A program made the translations under genes and the position numbers. Source: Bacteroidota bacterium (GTDB lineage: Bacteria > Bacteroidota > Bacteroidia > Chitinophagales > Chitinophagaceae). Taken from it: a DNA stretch of 43,878 nucleotides. The notes beneath the pieces are model-generated. The model was not told where the DNA came from and made no database searches. It saw only the letters and a list, made by a program, of their open reading frames with translations. Below are positions 8,049 to 16,091 of this stretch, one piece after another. The stretch's first letter is position 1. Each line of letters opens with the position of its first letter. The DNA is taken from NCBI GenBank assembly GCA_018267545.1, contig JAFDYG010000439.1:1-43878 (forward strand), read 5' to 3'.

Positions 8049-9356
8049 GTGTCCATCACACAACCGATTCGACTCTCACAGCTCACGTCCTCCATCTCGG
8101 AGACGCTGAACAGAAAATTCAGCTCGCTCAGCTTTTGGGTGATTGCCGACGTGACTAGCCATACCTTCCGCCCGGACAAAAATTACCATAGCCTCGATCT
8201 CGTCGAGAAAGACCCTGCATCCAACGCCCTCATCGCCAAAATCCCCGCAAAGGCCTGGGGAAAGGGTTCTACCAGCATCACCAACTTCGAAATCCTCACC
8301 GGCCAGCGCTTCACCAATAATATCAACGTACTGGTCAACGTCTCCATCGACTACCACCCGGTCTATGGCCTGCAGCTCAACATCAACCAGATCGACAGCA
8401 ATTTCACCCTCGGCATGCTGGAACAGCAACGCCAGGCCACCCTCGCCAGACTAATTAAAGAAAATCCCGAATTCATCCGCAAGCAGGGAGACAATTACCT
8501 GACAAAAAATAAGGAGCTCCCCCTCAGCCGCGTCATCCAAAAGATAGCCATCATCTCCTCCAAAACATCCGCAGGCTGGCAGGACTTTCGACATACCCTC
8601 GATAATAATCCCTTCGGCTATTATTTCGATGTCGACGACTATTTCACCGTCGTGCAAGGCGAAAACAACGCACAGCAATTCCTCACCCGGCTCATCGACG
8701 TCTTCAACAGCGCCAGGCTTTACGACGCCGTCGTCATCATCCGCGGCGGAGGCGCCCAAACCGATTTCCTGATCTTCGACGACTACATGATCGGTAAAGC
8801 CATTGCAAAATTCCCGTTCCCCGTTATCACCGGCATCGGCCACCAAAAAAACGAAACGATCGCCGACCTCATGGCGCATACCCAAACAAAGACGCCAACC
8901 AAGGCAGCCGAGTTCATCATCAACCACAACCGCAATTTCGAGGACAACGTCACACGCCTCCGGCAACAGATCATCATCCGCACACAACAAACCATCGCCG
9001 GCAAGCTAAAAACACTCAATCAAATCAATAATGTCATCGTCAATCAATCCCATAGCCTTCTCTCCCACCGGAAGGAAATGCTCATGACCACCAAGGCCTC
9101 TATCAAGATTTTGTGTAACAACTACACGAAGAACCAAAGCGGTTATCTATCCCATTTTGCTTCCATGATCCGAATCGCCTCTCCCGAAGAAACATTGAAA
9201 CGAGGCTTCGCCATCATAAAAGCGAACGACCGCATTACCAGCAACCCTGACGATATCCATCCCGGTGAGGAGATCAGGATAATCCTCGCCAGCACCGAAT
9301 TCAACGCCAGCATCACATCAAAAAAAGACTACCATGGAACCGACTTTAACCTATGA
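8049..9356 (+). CDS. xseA: Exodeoxyribonuclease VII large subunit
   Basis: XseA is the catalytic subunit of exonuclease VII, which degrades single-stranded DNA from both ends into oligonucleotides. The 435-residue protein has an N-terminal OB-fold (about residues 5-110, IRLSQLTSSISETLNRKF onward) and then the Exonuc_VII_L domain. Motifs include IAIISSKTSAGWQDF, VVIIRGGGAQTDFLIFDD and PVITGIGHQKNETIADLMAHTQTKTPTKAAEF. The arginine and histidine matching E. coli R205 and H238 are present; the position matching D241 is asparagine (GHQKN versus GHETD). I take the GTG at 8049 as start. It directly abuts the araR stop (TAGGTG), so translation is probably coupled, and the N-terminus then matches the family. 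Confidence 0.93.
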   Translation: MSITQPIRLSQLTSSISETLNRKFSSLSFWVIADVTSHTFRPDKNYHSLDLVEKDPASNALIAKIPAKAWGKGSTSITNFEILTGQRFTNNINVLVNVSIDYHPVYGLQLNINQIDSNFTLGMLEQQRQATLARLIKENPEFIRKQGDNYLTKNKELPLSRVIQKIAIISSKTSAGWQDFRHTLDNNPFGYYFDVDDYFTVVQGENNAQQFLTRLIDVFNSARLYDAVVIIRGGGAQTDFLIFDDYMIGKAIAKFPFPVITGIGHQKNETIADLMAHTQTKTPTKAAEFIINHNRNFEDNVTRLRQQIIIRTQQTIAGKLKTLNQINNVIVNQSHSLLSHRKEMLMTTKASIKILCNNYTKNQSGYLSHFASMIRIASPEETLKRGFAIIKANDRITSNPDDIHPGEEIRIILASTEFNASITSKKDYHGTDFNL

Positions 9357-9537
9357 GGAAGCATACAAAGAATTGGCCGCCATCGCACGCGAGATCGAAA
9401 CAGAAGCCATCTCCGTCGACATTCTGGCGCAAAAGGTGAAAAGAGCCTCCGAGCTCATTACCTATTGCCAGGCAAGACTACGCACAACCGAAGCCGAAGT
9501 AAACAAGATCATCGCCCAAATGGATCAACAAGGCTGA
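9334..9537 (+). CDS. xseB: Exodeoxyribonuclease VII small subunit
   Basis: A 67-residue, highly helical protein with the XseB pattern: LTYEEAYKELAAIAREIETEAISVDILAQKVKRASELITYCQARL. XseB subunits bind the helical C-terminal part of XseA to form exonuclease VII. The ATG at 9334 overlaps the xseA end by 23 bp, the common arrangement for this pair. It is the last gene of the plus-strand block that begins at araB; a terminator hairpin follows at 9746. Confidence 0.93.
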   Translation: MEPTLTYEEAYKELAAIAREIETEAISVDILAQKVKRASELITYCQARLRTTEAEVNKIIAQMDQQG

Positions 9538-9745
9538 AATCTGGCTGCATAAATACTCACTTGTTACGCTACAACTACGCAAACCGTCTTTTTTCCTTAC
9601 TAAACCGGTAATTAGTAAGCCCAATAGCTTGCTTTATCCAACAAGAATGGTAATTTTGACAATTATCAGGCGCGCCAACCTATCCCATTAATACATTTAT
9701 ATTTTTCTATATTTTTAGTTTTGAATGGTCACAAAGTCGTGACGC

Positions 9746-9777
9746 GAGGGCAATTTCTATTGCCCTCTCTCTTTTTT
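9746..9777 (+). terminator. Rho-independent terminator after xseB
   Basis: GAGGGCAA (9746-9753) and TTGCCCTC (9760-9767) form a perfect 8-bp stem with a 6-nt loop, followed by TCTCTTTTTT. It lies about 210 bp after xseB. A smaller dyad, GTCAC/GTGAC (9728-9743), stands directly before it. The rest of the 9538-9954 gap shows no coding signal. Confidence 0.85.
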
Positions 9778-9802
9778 AGCCCATCCCCCTCCCACAAACA
9801 CG

Positions 9803-9828
9803 AAGCCCCCGCCAATCGGCGGAGGCTT
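9803..9828. terminator. GC-rich hairpin between convergent operons
   Basis: AAGCC...CGCC (from 9803) pairs with GGCG...GGCTT (to 9828) around an AATC loop, with a short internal mismatch. It sits between the plus-strand terminator of xseB and the minus-strand aldehyde dehydrogenase stop at 9955. It probably serves as the terminator or 3' stabiliser for the minus-strand operon. It lacks a clear T-run in the minus direction, so the role is tentative. Confidence 0.45.
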
Positions 9829-9954
9829 TCCTTACTTTCCCAATAATGTATACATAATATTACTCAACGTATTGAATACTTGGTAGCCCCAAATATGCAC
9901 AGCCCGTGCATAACCCACCACAGCCCCCATCCATCCCCCCCTTGCCCGGCAGAC

Positions 9955-11319
9955 CTACGGCCGTATATGATAGGCCTTTGGCTGCACAAAAGCCCGTATC
10001 CCCTGATACGACAATGTCGCCCCCAGACCCGAATGCTTCCTCCCCGACCAGGGCAGCCCGGCGCTCACCCGGTCACAGCAATTCCAATACACCGTTCCCG
10101 TATTCAGCTCCTGCATCACCTTCTCAGCCCGCTCATAGCTCGCCGAATAAACCGCCGCCGTCAGCCCATATTCCGTATCCCCCATCAGCTCCACCGCCTC
10201 CGCATCATCCTTCACCCGCTGTATCCCCACTACCGGCCCAAACGATTCCTCCGTCATAACCCGCATCCTATGATCTACATCCACCAACACCGCCGGCTCG
10301 ATAAAATACCCGACAGCCCCTACTCGACCACCGCCGTATAGAAGCTTGGCCCCCTTCCCCACCGCATCCGCAATCTGTTCCTTCAAAAACTCCAGCTGAC
10401 CCGGCCGGCTCAACGGCCCGACCTCCGTCGCCTTATCCTTCGGGTCACCCACCACCATCTTCCGCGCCTGCTCCGTATAAGATTTTACAAAGGCATCATA
10501 GACCTTATCCTGTACATAAATCCGTTCCACCGCACAGCAGCTCTGCCCATTATTATAAACCACCCCCTCCAGCGCCGCACCCGCCACTTTCGAGACATCC
10601 TCCACATCATCCATCACATACAACGGGTCCTTTCCTCCCAGCTCCAGCTGACAAGGCACCAGTTTCCCCGCCACCTTCTCCGCAATCGATCGCCCCGTCT
10701 TATAGCTGCCGGTAAAAAAATAACCGTTCAACGGAAGTTCCAATAAAACTTCTCCCGCCTTTCCCTTCCCAGCCACCAGCTGAAACGCATCCGATGGAAC
10801 CCCAGCCTTATACAACAAACGCTGGATATGCTGGCCCGTCAAGGTCGAATACTCCGAGGGCTTGTATAAAACCCCATTCCCACCGATCAGCGCAGGAATA
10901 AACACATTCACCCCTACCAGGTATGGATAGTTCCAGGCCGATATATTGGCGATGACACCCAACGGCTCATAGCTTATCTTTTCTCGAGTAGCCCCTTCCG
11001 TTACTACCCACTCTTCCTGCAGCCACTGCTTCGAATGATCCAGGAACCAACGAATCCTTCCCCTCGCCCCATTCAGCTCGTTATATGACTGCTGCAAAGG
11101 CTTGCCCACCTCGGCCGTCAATGTGCCAGCCAGCACATCCTTCTCTTCCTCCAGCAACCCGTAAAATTTTTCGATCGCCGCAATCCTTTCACCTACCGGC
11201 CGCACAGCCCAGGCCCGCTGCCCCTTCTTCACCAGCTGATATTTCTCCCTGATAGAACTTTCCGTATCCTCCGCTATCTCGGCAATAATCTCTTCAGTAG
11301 CCGGATTGATGATCTGCAT
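9955..11319 (-). CDS. NAD(P)-dependent aldehyde dehydrogenase, putative gamma-glutamyl-aminoaldehyde oxidation
   Basis: A 454-residue member of the aldehyde dehydrogenase superfamily that oxidises an aldehyde to its acid with NAD(P). Catalytic residues are visible: N130 in ISAWNYP, E226 in CQLELGGK and the nucleophile C261 in NNGQSCCAVERIYV. The FTGS cofactor motif lies at 202-205 and EESFGPVVG toward the C-terminus. It is the last gene of a five-gene minus-strand operon; its ATG follows the upstream gene's stop after one base. By context its substrate should be a gamma-glutamylated aminoaldehyde, comparable to PuuC in putrescine degradation. If ethanolamine is the starting amine, the product would be gamma-glutamylglycine. 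The substrate is inference; a general succinate-semialdehyde-type enzyme is the alternative. Confidence 0.9.
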   Translation of the reverse strand: MQIINPATEEIIAEIAEDTESSIREKYQLVKKGQRAWAVRPVGERIAAIEKFYGLLEEEKDVLAGTLTAEVGKPLQQSYNELNGARGRIRWFLDHSKQWLQEEWVVTEGATREKISYEPLGVIANISAWNYPYLVGVNVFIPALIGGNGVLYKPSEYSTLTGQHIQRLLYKAGVPSDAFQLVAGKGKAGEVLLELPLNGYFFTGSYKTGRSIAEKVAGKLVPCQLELGGKDPLYVMDDVEDVSKVAGAALEGVVYNNGQSCCAVERIYVQDKVYDAFVKSYTEQARKMVVGDPKDKATEVGPLSRPGQLEFLKEQIADAVGKGAKLLYGGGRVGAVGYFIEPAVLVDVDHRMRVMTEESFGPVVGIQRVKDDAEAVELMGDTEYGLTAAVYSASYERAEKVMQELNTGTVYWNCCDRVSAGLPWSGRKHSGLGATLSYQGIRAFVQPKAYHIRP

Positions 11320-11320
11320 A

Positions 11321-12022
11321 TTATTTCTTTAAAGCTTGAATAAATTGATCCCGGATAGCCTTATACAAAAAGGTATCCCCAAAACCATTGACGTACATCC
11401 GCTCCGGATGCCACTGCACCGCCATCAAAAAAGGCCGTCCCTCGGGCTCCGCCCACTCAATCCCTTCTATAGTTCCATCCTCCGACCGGCAGTTCACCAC
11501 CAATCTCTCCCCCAACCGGCCAATCGCCTGATGATGCGCGCTGTTGACCCTTCCACCATCCTTACGGATAATCTCCTGCAGCAAAGTCCCCGGCAGCACA
11601 CTCACCACATGTTCCTTATCCACACCAGCCGAATTCTCGTGCGTCTCATCCCCCTCTACCCCCAAATCCTGCACCAGCGAGCCACCCAGCGTCACATTGA
11701 TCAGCTGCAATCCGCGACACACTCCCAATACCGGCAACCCCTTGTCCCAGGCCAGCTTCAAAGCCAGCTGCTCGAAATTATCCCGCTCCCTCTCCCACTG
11801 CTGCGGACGCTTCACATACTCCTCCCCCCCACCATACACCCGCGGGTCGATATCAATCCCACCCGACAATACCAGTCCGTCACACTCCAAAAATTCAGAC
11901 AGATTCGACTGCGCCGCCGAAAGCCGCACCACCTCGATGGAAGAATCCCCATCCATGATCCACTTCACATAGTTCTCGTGCTTCCAATCCGTGCCGGTAT
12001 ACGTGATTCCTACCTTCCTCAT
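11321..12022 (-). CDS. Gamma-glutamyl hydrolase, class I glutamine amidotransferase fold (PuuD-like)
   Basis: A 233-residue peptidase C26 protein of the PuuD type, which removes the gamma-glutamyl group from gamma-glutamylated amines and releases glutamate. The nucleophile elbow is GVCRGLQLIN with C102, and the catalytic pair H205 and E207 lies in AVQWHPER. LVLSGGIDIDP (residues 50-60) and NSAHHQAI (160-167) are also typical. Its start overlaps the upstream dehydrogenase stop by four bases (12019-12022). In this operon it should perform the last step, giving glutamate (recycled to the synthetase) plus the free amino acid. The protein is cytoplasmic. Confidence 0.9.
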   Translation of the reverse strand: MRKVGITYTGTDWKHENYVKWIMDGDSSIEVVRLSAAQSNLSEFLECDGLVLSGGIDIDPRVYGGGEEYVKRPQQWERERDNFEQLALKLAWDKGLPVLGVCRGLQLINVTLGGSLVQDLGVEGDETHENSAGVDKEHVVSVLPGTLLQEIIRKDGGRVNSAHHQAIGRLGERLVVNCRSEDGTIEGIEWAEPEGRPFLMAVQWHPERMYVNGFGDTFLYKAIRDQFIQALKK

Positions 12023-13170
12023 AGCGCTTCCTTATATAATTTATAAAAATCATCCCTGCGCACCGGCTTCGGATTATTCGGATGCGCAAAATCCGCCAAA
12101 GCAAGATCCGCCAACGTATCCAAATGCTCCTCCTTCACGCCCGCATCCCGCAAACGCACCGGCAGGTCCAAATCCTTATTCAACGCAAAGAGCCGCTCTA
12201 CAACCGCCTCCCCATCGAAGTCCTTCAGCTCCATCGTCCTGGCGATCTTCCGGAACTTCGCTTCGCAGCCCCCGATGTTGAACCGCATGCCATAGGGCAG
12301 ATTGACCGCATTGGCCAGCCCATGATGCGTATCCAGCAGCGAAGACATCGGATGCGCCAGCGAATGCACGACACCCAGCCCCTTCTGAAAAGCTACCGCC
12401 CCCATCAGCGAAGCGATCATCATTTTGCTCCTCGATTCCAGGTCAGGCCGGTGTACCGCCTTGACGATAGACTGCGTGATCAGATCGATTCCCTCCAGCG
12501 CTATCCCCTCGCACATCGGATGCACCATCTTCGCGAGGTACGCTTCCAGGTTGTGCGTCAACGCATCCATCCCCGTAGCCGCCGTAACAAAGGGCGGCAG
12601 GTCCATCGTCAGCAAAGGATCCGCATAAACGATCTTCGCCAGCAGTTTTGGAGAAAACAGTATCCGCTTCCGATGCGTGTCATCTTCTGAGATGATCGCA
12701 CTCCGGCCCACCTCGCTGCCCGTCCCGCTGGTCGTAGGCACAGTGATAAAATAGGGCACGTCTTCCGTCACGTATTGATCGCCTCCAATTAAATCATCAT
12801 AGTCAAACAAATCGCGCCGGTGATAAACCCGTAAAACAATTGCCCTTGCGACATCCATCGCAGCTCCTCCGCCAATCCCGATAATACTGTCCCTGTCCGC
12901 AGCCGCAAACGCATCCCCACCTTTCAATACATCCGACTTTACCGGATTCTTATGGATATCGGAAAACACTTCTACCGAAATCCCCTCCGCTTCCAGGCTC
13001 TTTTTAACCCCCGTGAAAAACTCCAGCTTCGCCACGACCGGATCCGTCACCAGCAAAGGCCGGCTAAGCCCCGCACTTTTCAAATGCCCGGGCAGCTCCT
13101 TGATAACCCCCGCCCCAAATCTTATCGTCGTCGGAAAATTGTACTGTCGGATTACATTAAAGTCTATCAT
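12019..13170 (-). CDS. Iron-containing (group III) alcohol dehydrogenase
   Basis: A 383-residue Fe-ADH. The NAD-binding GIGGGAAMD lies around residues 98-106. Metal ligands match FucO-type enzymes in spacing: D202 and H206 (MDALTH), H269 (VVHS) and H283 (DTHHGLANAV). I chose the ATG at 13170, which overlaps the upstream synthetase stop as ATGA (13167-13170). An upstream in-frame start at 13236 would add 22 residues inside the synthetase gene. The enzyme interconverts an alcohol and an aldehyde with NAD(P). Canonical putrescine glutamylation uses a flavin oxidase (PuuB) at this step, so an alcohol dehydrogenase here points to an amino alcohol such as ethanolamine as the substrate class. Confidence 0.9.
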   Translation of the reverse strand: MIDFNVIRQYNFPTTIRFGAGVIKELPGHLKSAGLSRPLLVTDPVVAKLEFFTGVKKSLEAEGISVEVFSDIHKNPVKSDVLKGGDAFAAADRDSIIGIGGGAAMDVARAIVLRVYHRRDLFDYDDLIGGDQYVTEDVPYFITVPTTSGTGSEVGRSAIISEDDTHRKRILFSPKLLAKIVYADPLLTMDLPPFVTAATGMDALTHNLEAYLAKMVHPMCEGIALEGIDLITQSIVKAVHRPDLESRSKMMIASLMGAVAFQKGLGVVHSLAHPMSSLLDTHHGLANAVNLPYGMRFNIGGCEAKFRKIARTMELKDFDGEAVVERLFALNKDLDLPVRLRDAGVKEEHLDTLADLALADFAHPNNPKPVRRDDFYKLYKEAL

Positions 13171-14510
13171 ATGATTTCTAAATATCTTTTTATCTCCCAA
13201 TCGGTCACCACCTGCGCAAACTGCCGCCACTCCCATTCACGAGTCCGTGTGAAGTGGTCTACAAACTCCTCCCCAAACAGCTCCTTCGCCAACGACGACT
13301 CCTTCATCGCCTGCGTCGCCTCCCAGAGATTCCGGGGCAGCACACCCCAGGTCTTGTCCGCATATCCGCTCCCCTTCGTCGGCGGCACACCCAGCCGCAG
13401 TCCATTGCGAATTCCATACAAGCCCGAAGCCAGACAGGCCGCCATCGCCAGATAGGGGTTCGAATCCGAACCCACCACCCGCGTCTCCAAACGCGTCGAG
13501 CTGGCACCGCCCGGCAGGGCGCGGAGAGCCGTAGTCCGATTGTCCACCGCCCAGGTCAATGTCGTCGGCGCCCAGGCGCCCTCTACGAGTCTCTTGTAAC
13601 TATTCACAGTCGGCGCATACATCGGCAGCACAAACGGCAGACAATGCAGCTGCCCCGCAATATAGCTCTCCATCAGCTGACTCATCCCGGAGCTGTCACC
13701 GTCATAAAACAAATTCCGGCTCCCATCGGCCGTCCAAAGGCTCTGATGGACGTGTCCGCTGCAGCCAGGCAGTGTTTCGCTCACTTTCGCCATAAAGGTC
13801 GGCAGGATTCCGTGCCTGGCAGCGATTTCCTTTACCGCCGTCTTGAACAATACCGCCCGGTCCGCCGCTTCCAGCACGTCCGAATACAAAATCGCCGCCT
13901 CATACACCCCCGGCCCCGTCTCCGTATGAAGACCCTCCAGCGGCACCCTGAACTGCTTCAAACCATCGAACAACGCATGGAAGTATTCACTCCCCTGCGA
14001 AGCCCTCAAAACCGAATAGCCAAACATACCCCGGGAGATCGGCGTCAGATCGCTAAACGACTCCGGCGTCTTCTCCGGCATCTTATAATTGAACCACTCG
14101 AATTCCTGCGAGAAATAAGCCGAATAACCCATCTCCCCCGCCTGCCCGATCACTTTCTTCAGCAGAGTCCGCGGACATACGGGCACGGCAAAGTCCGCTA
14201 AAAAGAAGGGAATCCCCCCCTCCCACGGCACCCTCCTCATCGTCGCAACGTCCGCCACCGCAACCGCATCGGGATACCCCGTATGCCAGCCGGTAAACAC
14301 CCCATTATCATAAGCCTGGTCCATCGCATCCCACCCAAAAACCACGTCGCAAAAGCCAAACCCTTTCTCCGCAATCGACCTGAACTTATCGAAGCTGATA
14401 ATCTTCCCCCTCAGCACACCGTCGATATCGGCGATCGCCAGCTTGACCTTCTCGGTTCCCGCTGCAGCTAATTGTTCCAATAGTTCAGATAGCGTCTGTT
14501 TGTTTGGCAT
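13167..14510 (-). CDS. Glutamine-synthetase-like gamma-glutamyl-amine ligase (PuuA/GlnA4 type)
   Basis: A 447-residue protein of the glutamine synthetase fold. The N-terminal beta-grasp segment KVKLAIADIDGVLRGKIIS and the catalytic parts GLHTETGPGVYEAAI, MAKVSETLPGCSGHVHQSLW, NSYKRLVEGAWAPTTLTWAVDNRT and RVVGSDSNPYLAMAA are recognisable. The DIDGVLRGK start and overall pattern fit PuuA-like ligases that join glutamate to an amine with ATP, rather than the housekeeping enzyme. In this operon it should activate the imported amine as the gamma-glutamyl amide. Streptomyces GlnA4 is the known precedent for ethanolamine, and PuuA for putrescine. The ATG at 14510 lies inside the permease gene, overlapping its end by 26 bp. 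Confidence 0.88.
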   Translation of the reverse strand: MPNKQTLSELLEQLAAAGTEKVKLAIADIDGVLRGKIISFDKFRSIAEKGFGFCDVVFGWDAMDQAYDNGVFTGWHTGYPDAVAVADVATMRRVPWEGGIPFFLADFAVPVCPRTLLKKVIGQAGEMGYSAYFSQEFEWFNYKMPEKTPESFSDLTPISRGMFGYSVLRASQGSEYFHALFDGLKQFRVPLEGLHTETGPGVYEAAILYSDVLEAADRAVLFKTAVKEIAARHGILPTFMAKVSETLPGCSGHVHQSLWTADGSRNLFYDGDSSGMSQLMESYIAGQLHCLPFVLPMYAPTVNSYKRLVEGAWAPTTLTWAVDNRTTALRALPGGASSTRLETRVVGSDSNPYLAMAACLASGLYGIRNGLRLGVPPTKGSGYADKTWGVLPRNLWEATQAMKESSLAKELFGEEFVDHFTRTREWEWRQFAQVVTDWEIKRYLEII

Positions 14511-15825
14511 CGATGGTTTTTTTAACGAAAAAATGAAACCAAATATAGCTCAGGCAAAGGAGCGAAAAATAGATGGCGGATAATTTAATATTTAGCGTAA
14601 TCATGGCTACCAGACAGACCGTCCCGATCACCAGCGCCACAATCGGAAACACCGGATACCAGGGCACCCGGAACGGCCGCTCGAGCTGCGGCTCCTTCTT
14701 TCGCAGAACAAGCACCGTAACCATCGAAACGACATACAAGGTCAACGCCCCAAAGCAGGAAATGGTGATGATATCCCCCGTCCGGCCCGAAAGCAGGGCC
14801 ACAATCCCGATCACCATATTGACAAGCAACGCACTGACCGGCGTCTGCCGCTTCGGATGCACCCTGCCCAAAGCCGCAGGCAGGTAACGCACACGACCAA
14901 ATTCCAGCGTGGCCCTGCTCGCCGCCAGGATGATCCCATGAAAGGAAGCAACCAGCCCCATCAGACCGATCGTGATCAGCAAGTGATACATCCACCCCTC
15001 CGACCCCGTTATCTTCGACAACGCCAGCGGCAAAGGACTATCCGAAGAAGCCGCTCCCGGAGAAGGATAAACGATGGCCTCCCAGCCGGCAACACCGATC
15101 GAAGACAGAAAGACTAAAACACATAACACAATCAACGTCCCCAGCGCCGACCCAAAACCTAACAATACATTCCGCTGCGGCCGCACCGTCTCTTCCGCCA
15201 CATTCGCCACGCCTTCAAGACCCAGGAAAAACCAAACCGCAAACGGTACCGCCGCCCATACCCCCTTCCAGCCATTGGGAAAGGCATTCAGCTCGACATT
15301 CTTCCAGGAGAAATGCGGCAGGGTAATCCCCGAAAACAGCAGCAGCTCGAAGACCGCCAGCACCGTCACCACCAGCTCGAAGCTCGCCGCCGCCTTTACA
15401 CCATAAATATTCAAAGCGGTAAAAACAATATATGCCCCAATAGCGATCGTAGTCACCGGAACAGCAGGTAAAAAAATATGAAAATAAGCGCCGATTGCCG
15501 CCGCGATCGCCGGCGGGGCAAACAGGAATTCGATCAGCTGCGCTACCCCCGCGACAAACCCCAGATCACGCCCCAGTCCCCGGCTCGCATAGTCGAACAC
15601 CCCACCCGCCCGGGGAATAGCACAAGCCAGTTCGGTATAGGAAAAGGTAAACGTAATATATAATAGGATCACCGCCCCCGTAGCAATCGCCAAACCCGCC
15701 GTACCCCCTTCCGCCAGTCCCAGATTCCAGCCAAAATACATCCCCGAAATAACATACCCCACCCCTAACCCCCAGAGCATCCAGGGACCCAGCGTTCGAG
15801 ACAAACCAGATTGAGCAGTCGACAT
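14485..15825 (-). CDS. eat: APC-family amine permease, ethanolamine-permease type
   Basis: A 446-residue inner-membrane protein with about 12 membrane segments. Stretches such as LGVGYVISGMYFGWNLGLAEGG, LIEFLFAPPAIAAAIGAYFH, VWFFLGLEGVANVAEE and GLMGLVASFHGIILAASR closely resemble what I recall of the bacterial ethanolamine permease family (Eat, APC superfamily), more than general amino-acid permeases. The start at 15825 is the first gene of the five-gene operon and lies 29 bp after a 17-bp inverted repeat. Its presence with the ligase and alcohol dehydrogenase is the main reason to propose ethanolamine as the substrate. The family match is from memory of the sequence, not a search. Confidence 0.85.
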   Translation of the reverse strand: MSTAQSGLSRTLGPWMLWGLGVGYVISGMYFGWNLGLAEGGTAGLAIATGAVILLYITFTFSYTELACAIPRAGGVFDYASRGLGRDLGFVAGVAQLIEFLFAPPAIAAAIGAYFHIFLPAVPVTTIAIGAYIVFTALNIYGVKAAASFELVVTVLAVFELLLFSGITLPHFSWKNVELNAFPNGWKGVWAAVPFAVWFFLGLEGVANVAEETVRPQRNVLLGFGSALGTLIVLCVLVFLSSIGVAGWEAIVYPSPGAASSDSPLPLALSKITGSEGWMYHLLITIGLMGLVASFHGIILAASRATLEFGRVRYLPAALGRVHPKRQTPVSALLVNMVIGIVALLSGRTGDIITISCFGALTLYVVSMVTVLVLRKKEPQLERPFRVPWYPVFPIVALVIGTVCLVAMITLNIKLSAIYFSLLCLSYIWFHFFVKKTIDAKQTDAI

Positions 15826-15853
15826 AAATTTTTCCGCTTTTTTCTGAAGAATT

Positions 15854-15900
15854 GAATGAGTATAAAAAATATCCTGAAATATAATTTTTTATACTCATTC
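15854..15900. promoter_or_regulatory. 17-bp perfect inverted repeat, candidate operator of the ethanolamine operon
   Basis: GAATGAGTATAAAAAAT (15854-15870) and ATTTTTTATACTCATTC (15884-15900) are perfect reverse complements separated by 13 bp. The repeat lies between the divergent permease operon and the susC gene, 29 bp from the permease start. The predicted minus-strand -7 element falls in the 13-bp centre. A protein bound to both arms would therefore cover the promoter, which suits a repressor or a palindromic activator site. As RNA it would form a stable hairpin, but no T-run follows. Confidence 0.6.
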
Positions 15901-15906
15901 CACCAA
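15876..15906 (-). promoter_or_regulatory. Predicted promoter of the ethanolamine operon
   Basis: On the minus strand a TTG (15906-15904) is followed after 20 bp by TATATTTC (15883-15876). This matches the Bacteroidota consensus TTG / TAnnTTTG at seven of eight -7 positions with suitable spacing. Transcription would start near 15870, about 45 nt before the permease ATG. The match is short, so this rests on position as much as on sequence. Confidence 0.4.
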
Positions 15907-15911
15907 TATCT

Positions 15912-15957
15912 GTACTTCGGCCAAAGGCCTCAGTACAAATTGGGCTCCGCCCAATTT
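15912..15957. repeat. Two adjacent short hairpins upstream of susC
   Basis: GTACT-TC-GGCC (from 15912) pairs with GGCC-TC-AGTAC (to 15936) around AAA. Directly after it AAATTGGGC (15937-15945) and GCCCAATTT (15949-15957) form a perfect 9-bp stem with a TCC loop. A weaker dyad occurs at 16007-16026. They lie 135-180 bp before the susC start. Role unknown: leader structure, protein sites or remnants of a dispersed palindromic element are all possible. Confidence 0.5.
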
Positions 15958-16091
15958 AGAAAAATATTCAGTCGCATCTGCACCAAGTTCAGAATCAAAA
16001 ATTCCCGCTTCGGTCACAAACCGAGCTCCTGCTTGCACAAATTCGTCTATTTTTTTTGTCTGACTTGTATCCATTCAACAAACAACAGTTT

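Noticed and set aside
13254-14201. 315-residue plus-strand frame opposite the glutamine-synthetase-like gene
   Set aside because: Arginine/histidine/proline-rich antisense shadow without any domain.
9955-15825. Canonical putrescine (Puu) degradation operon
   Set aside because: No PuuB-like flavin oxidase; an iron alcohol dehydrogenase is present and the permease resembles ethanolamine rather than putrescine transporters. Not fully excluded.
15854-16026. CRISPR-like repeat array before susC
   Set aside because: The dyads differ from one another in sequence and length; no repeated unit with regular spacers and no cas gene.
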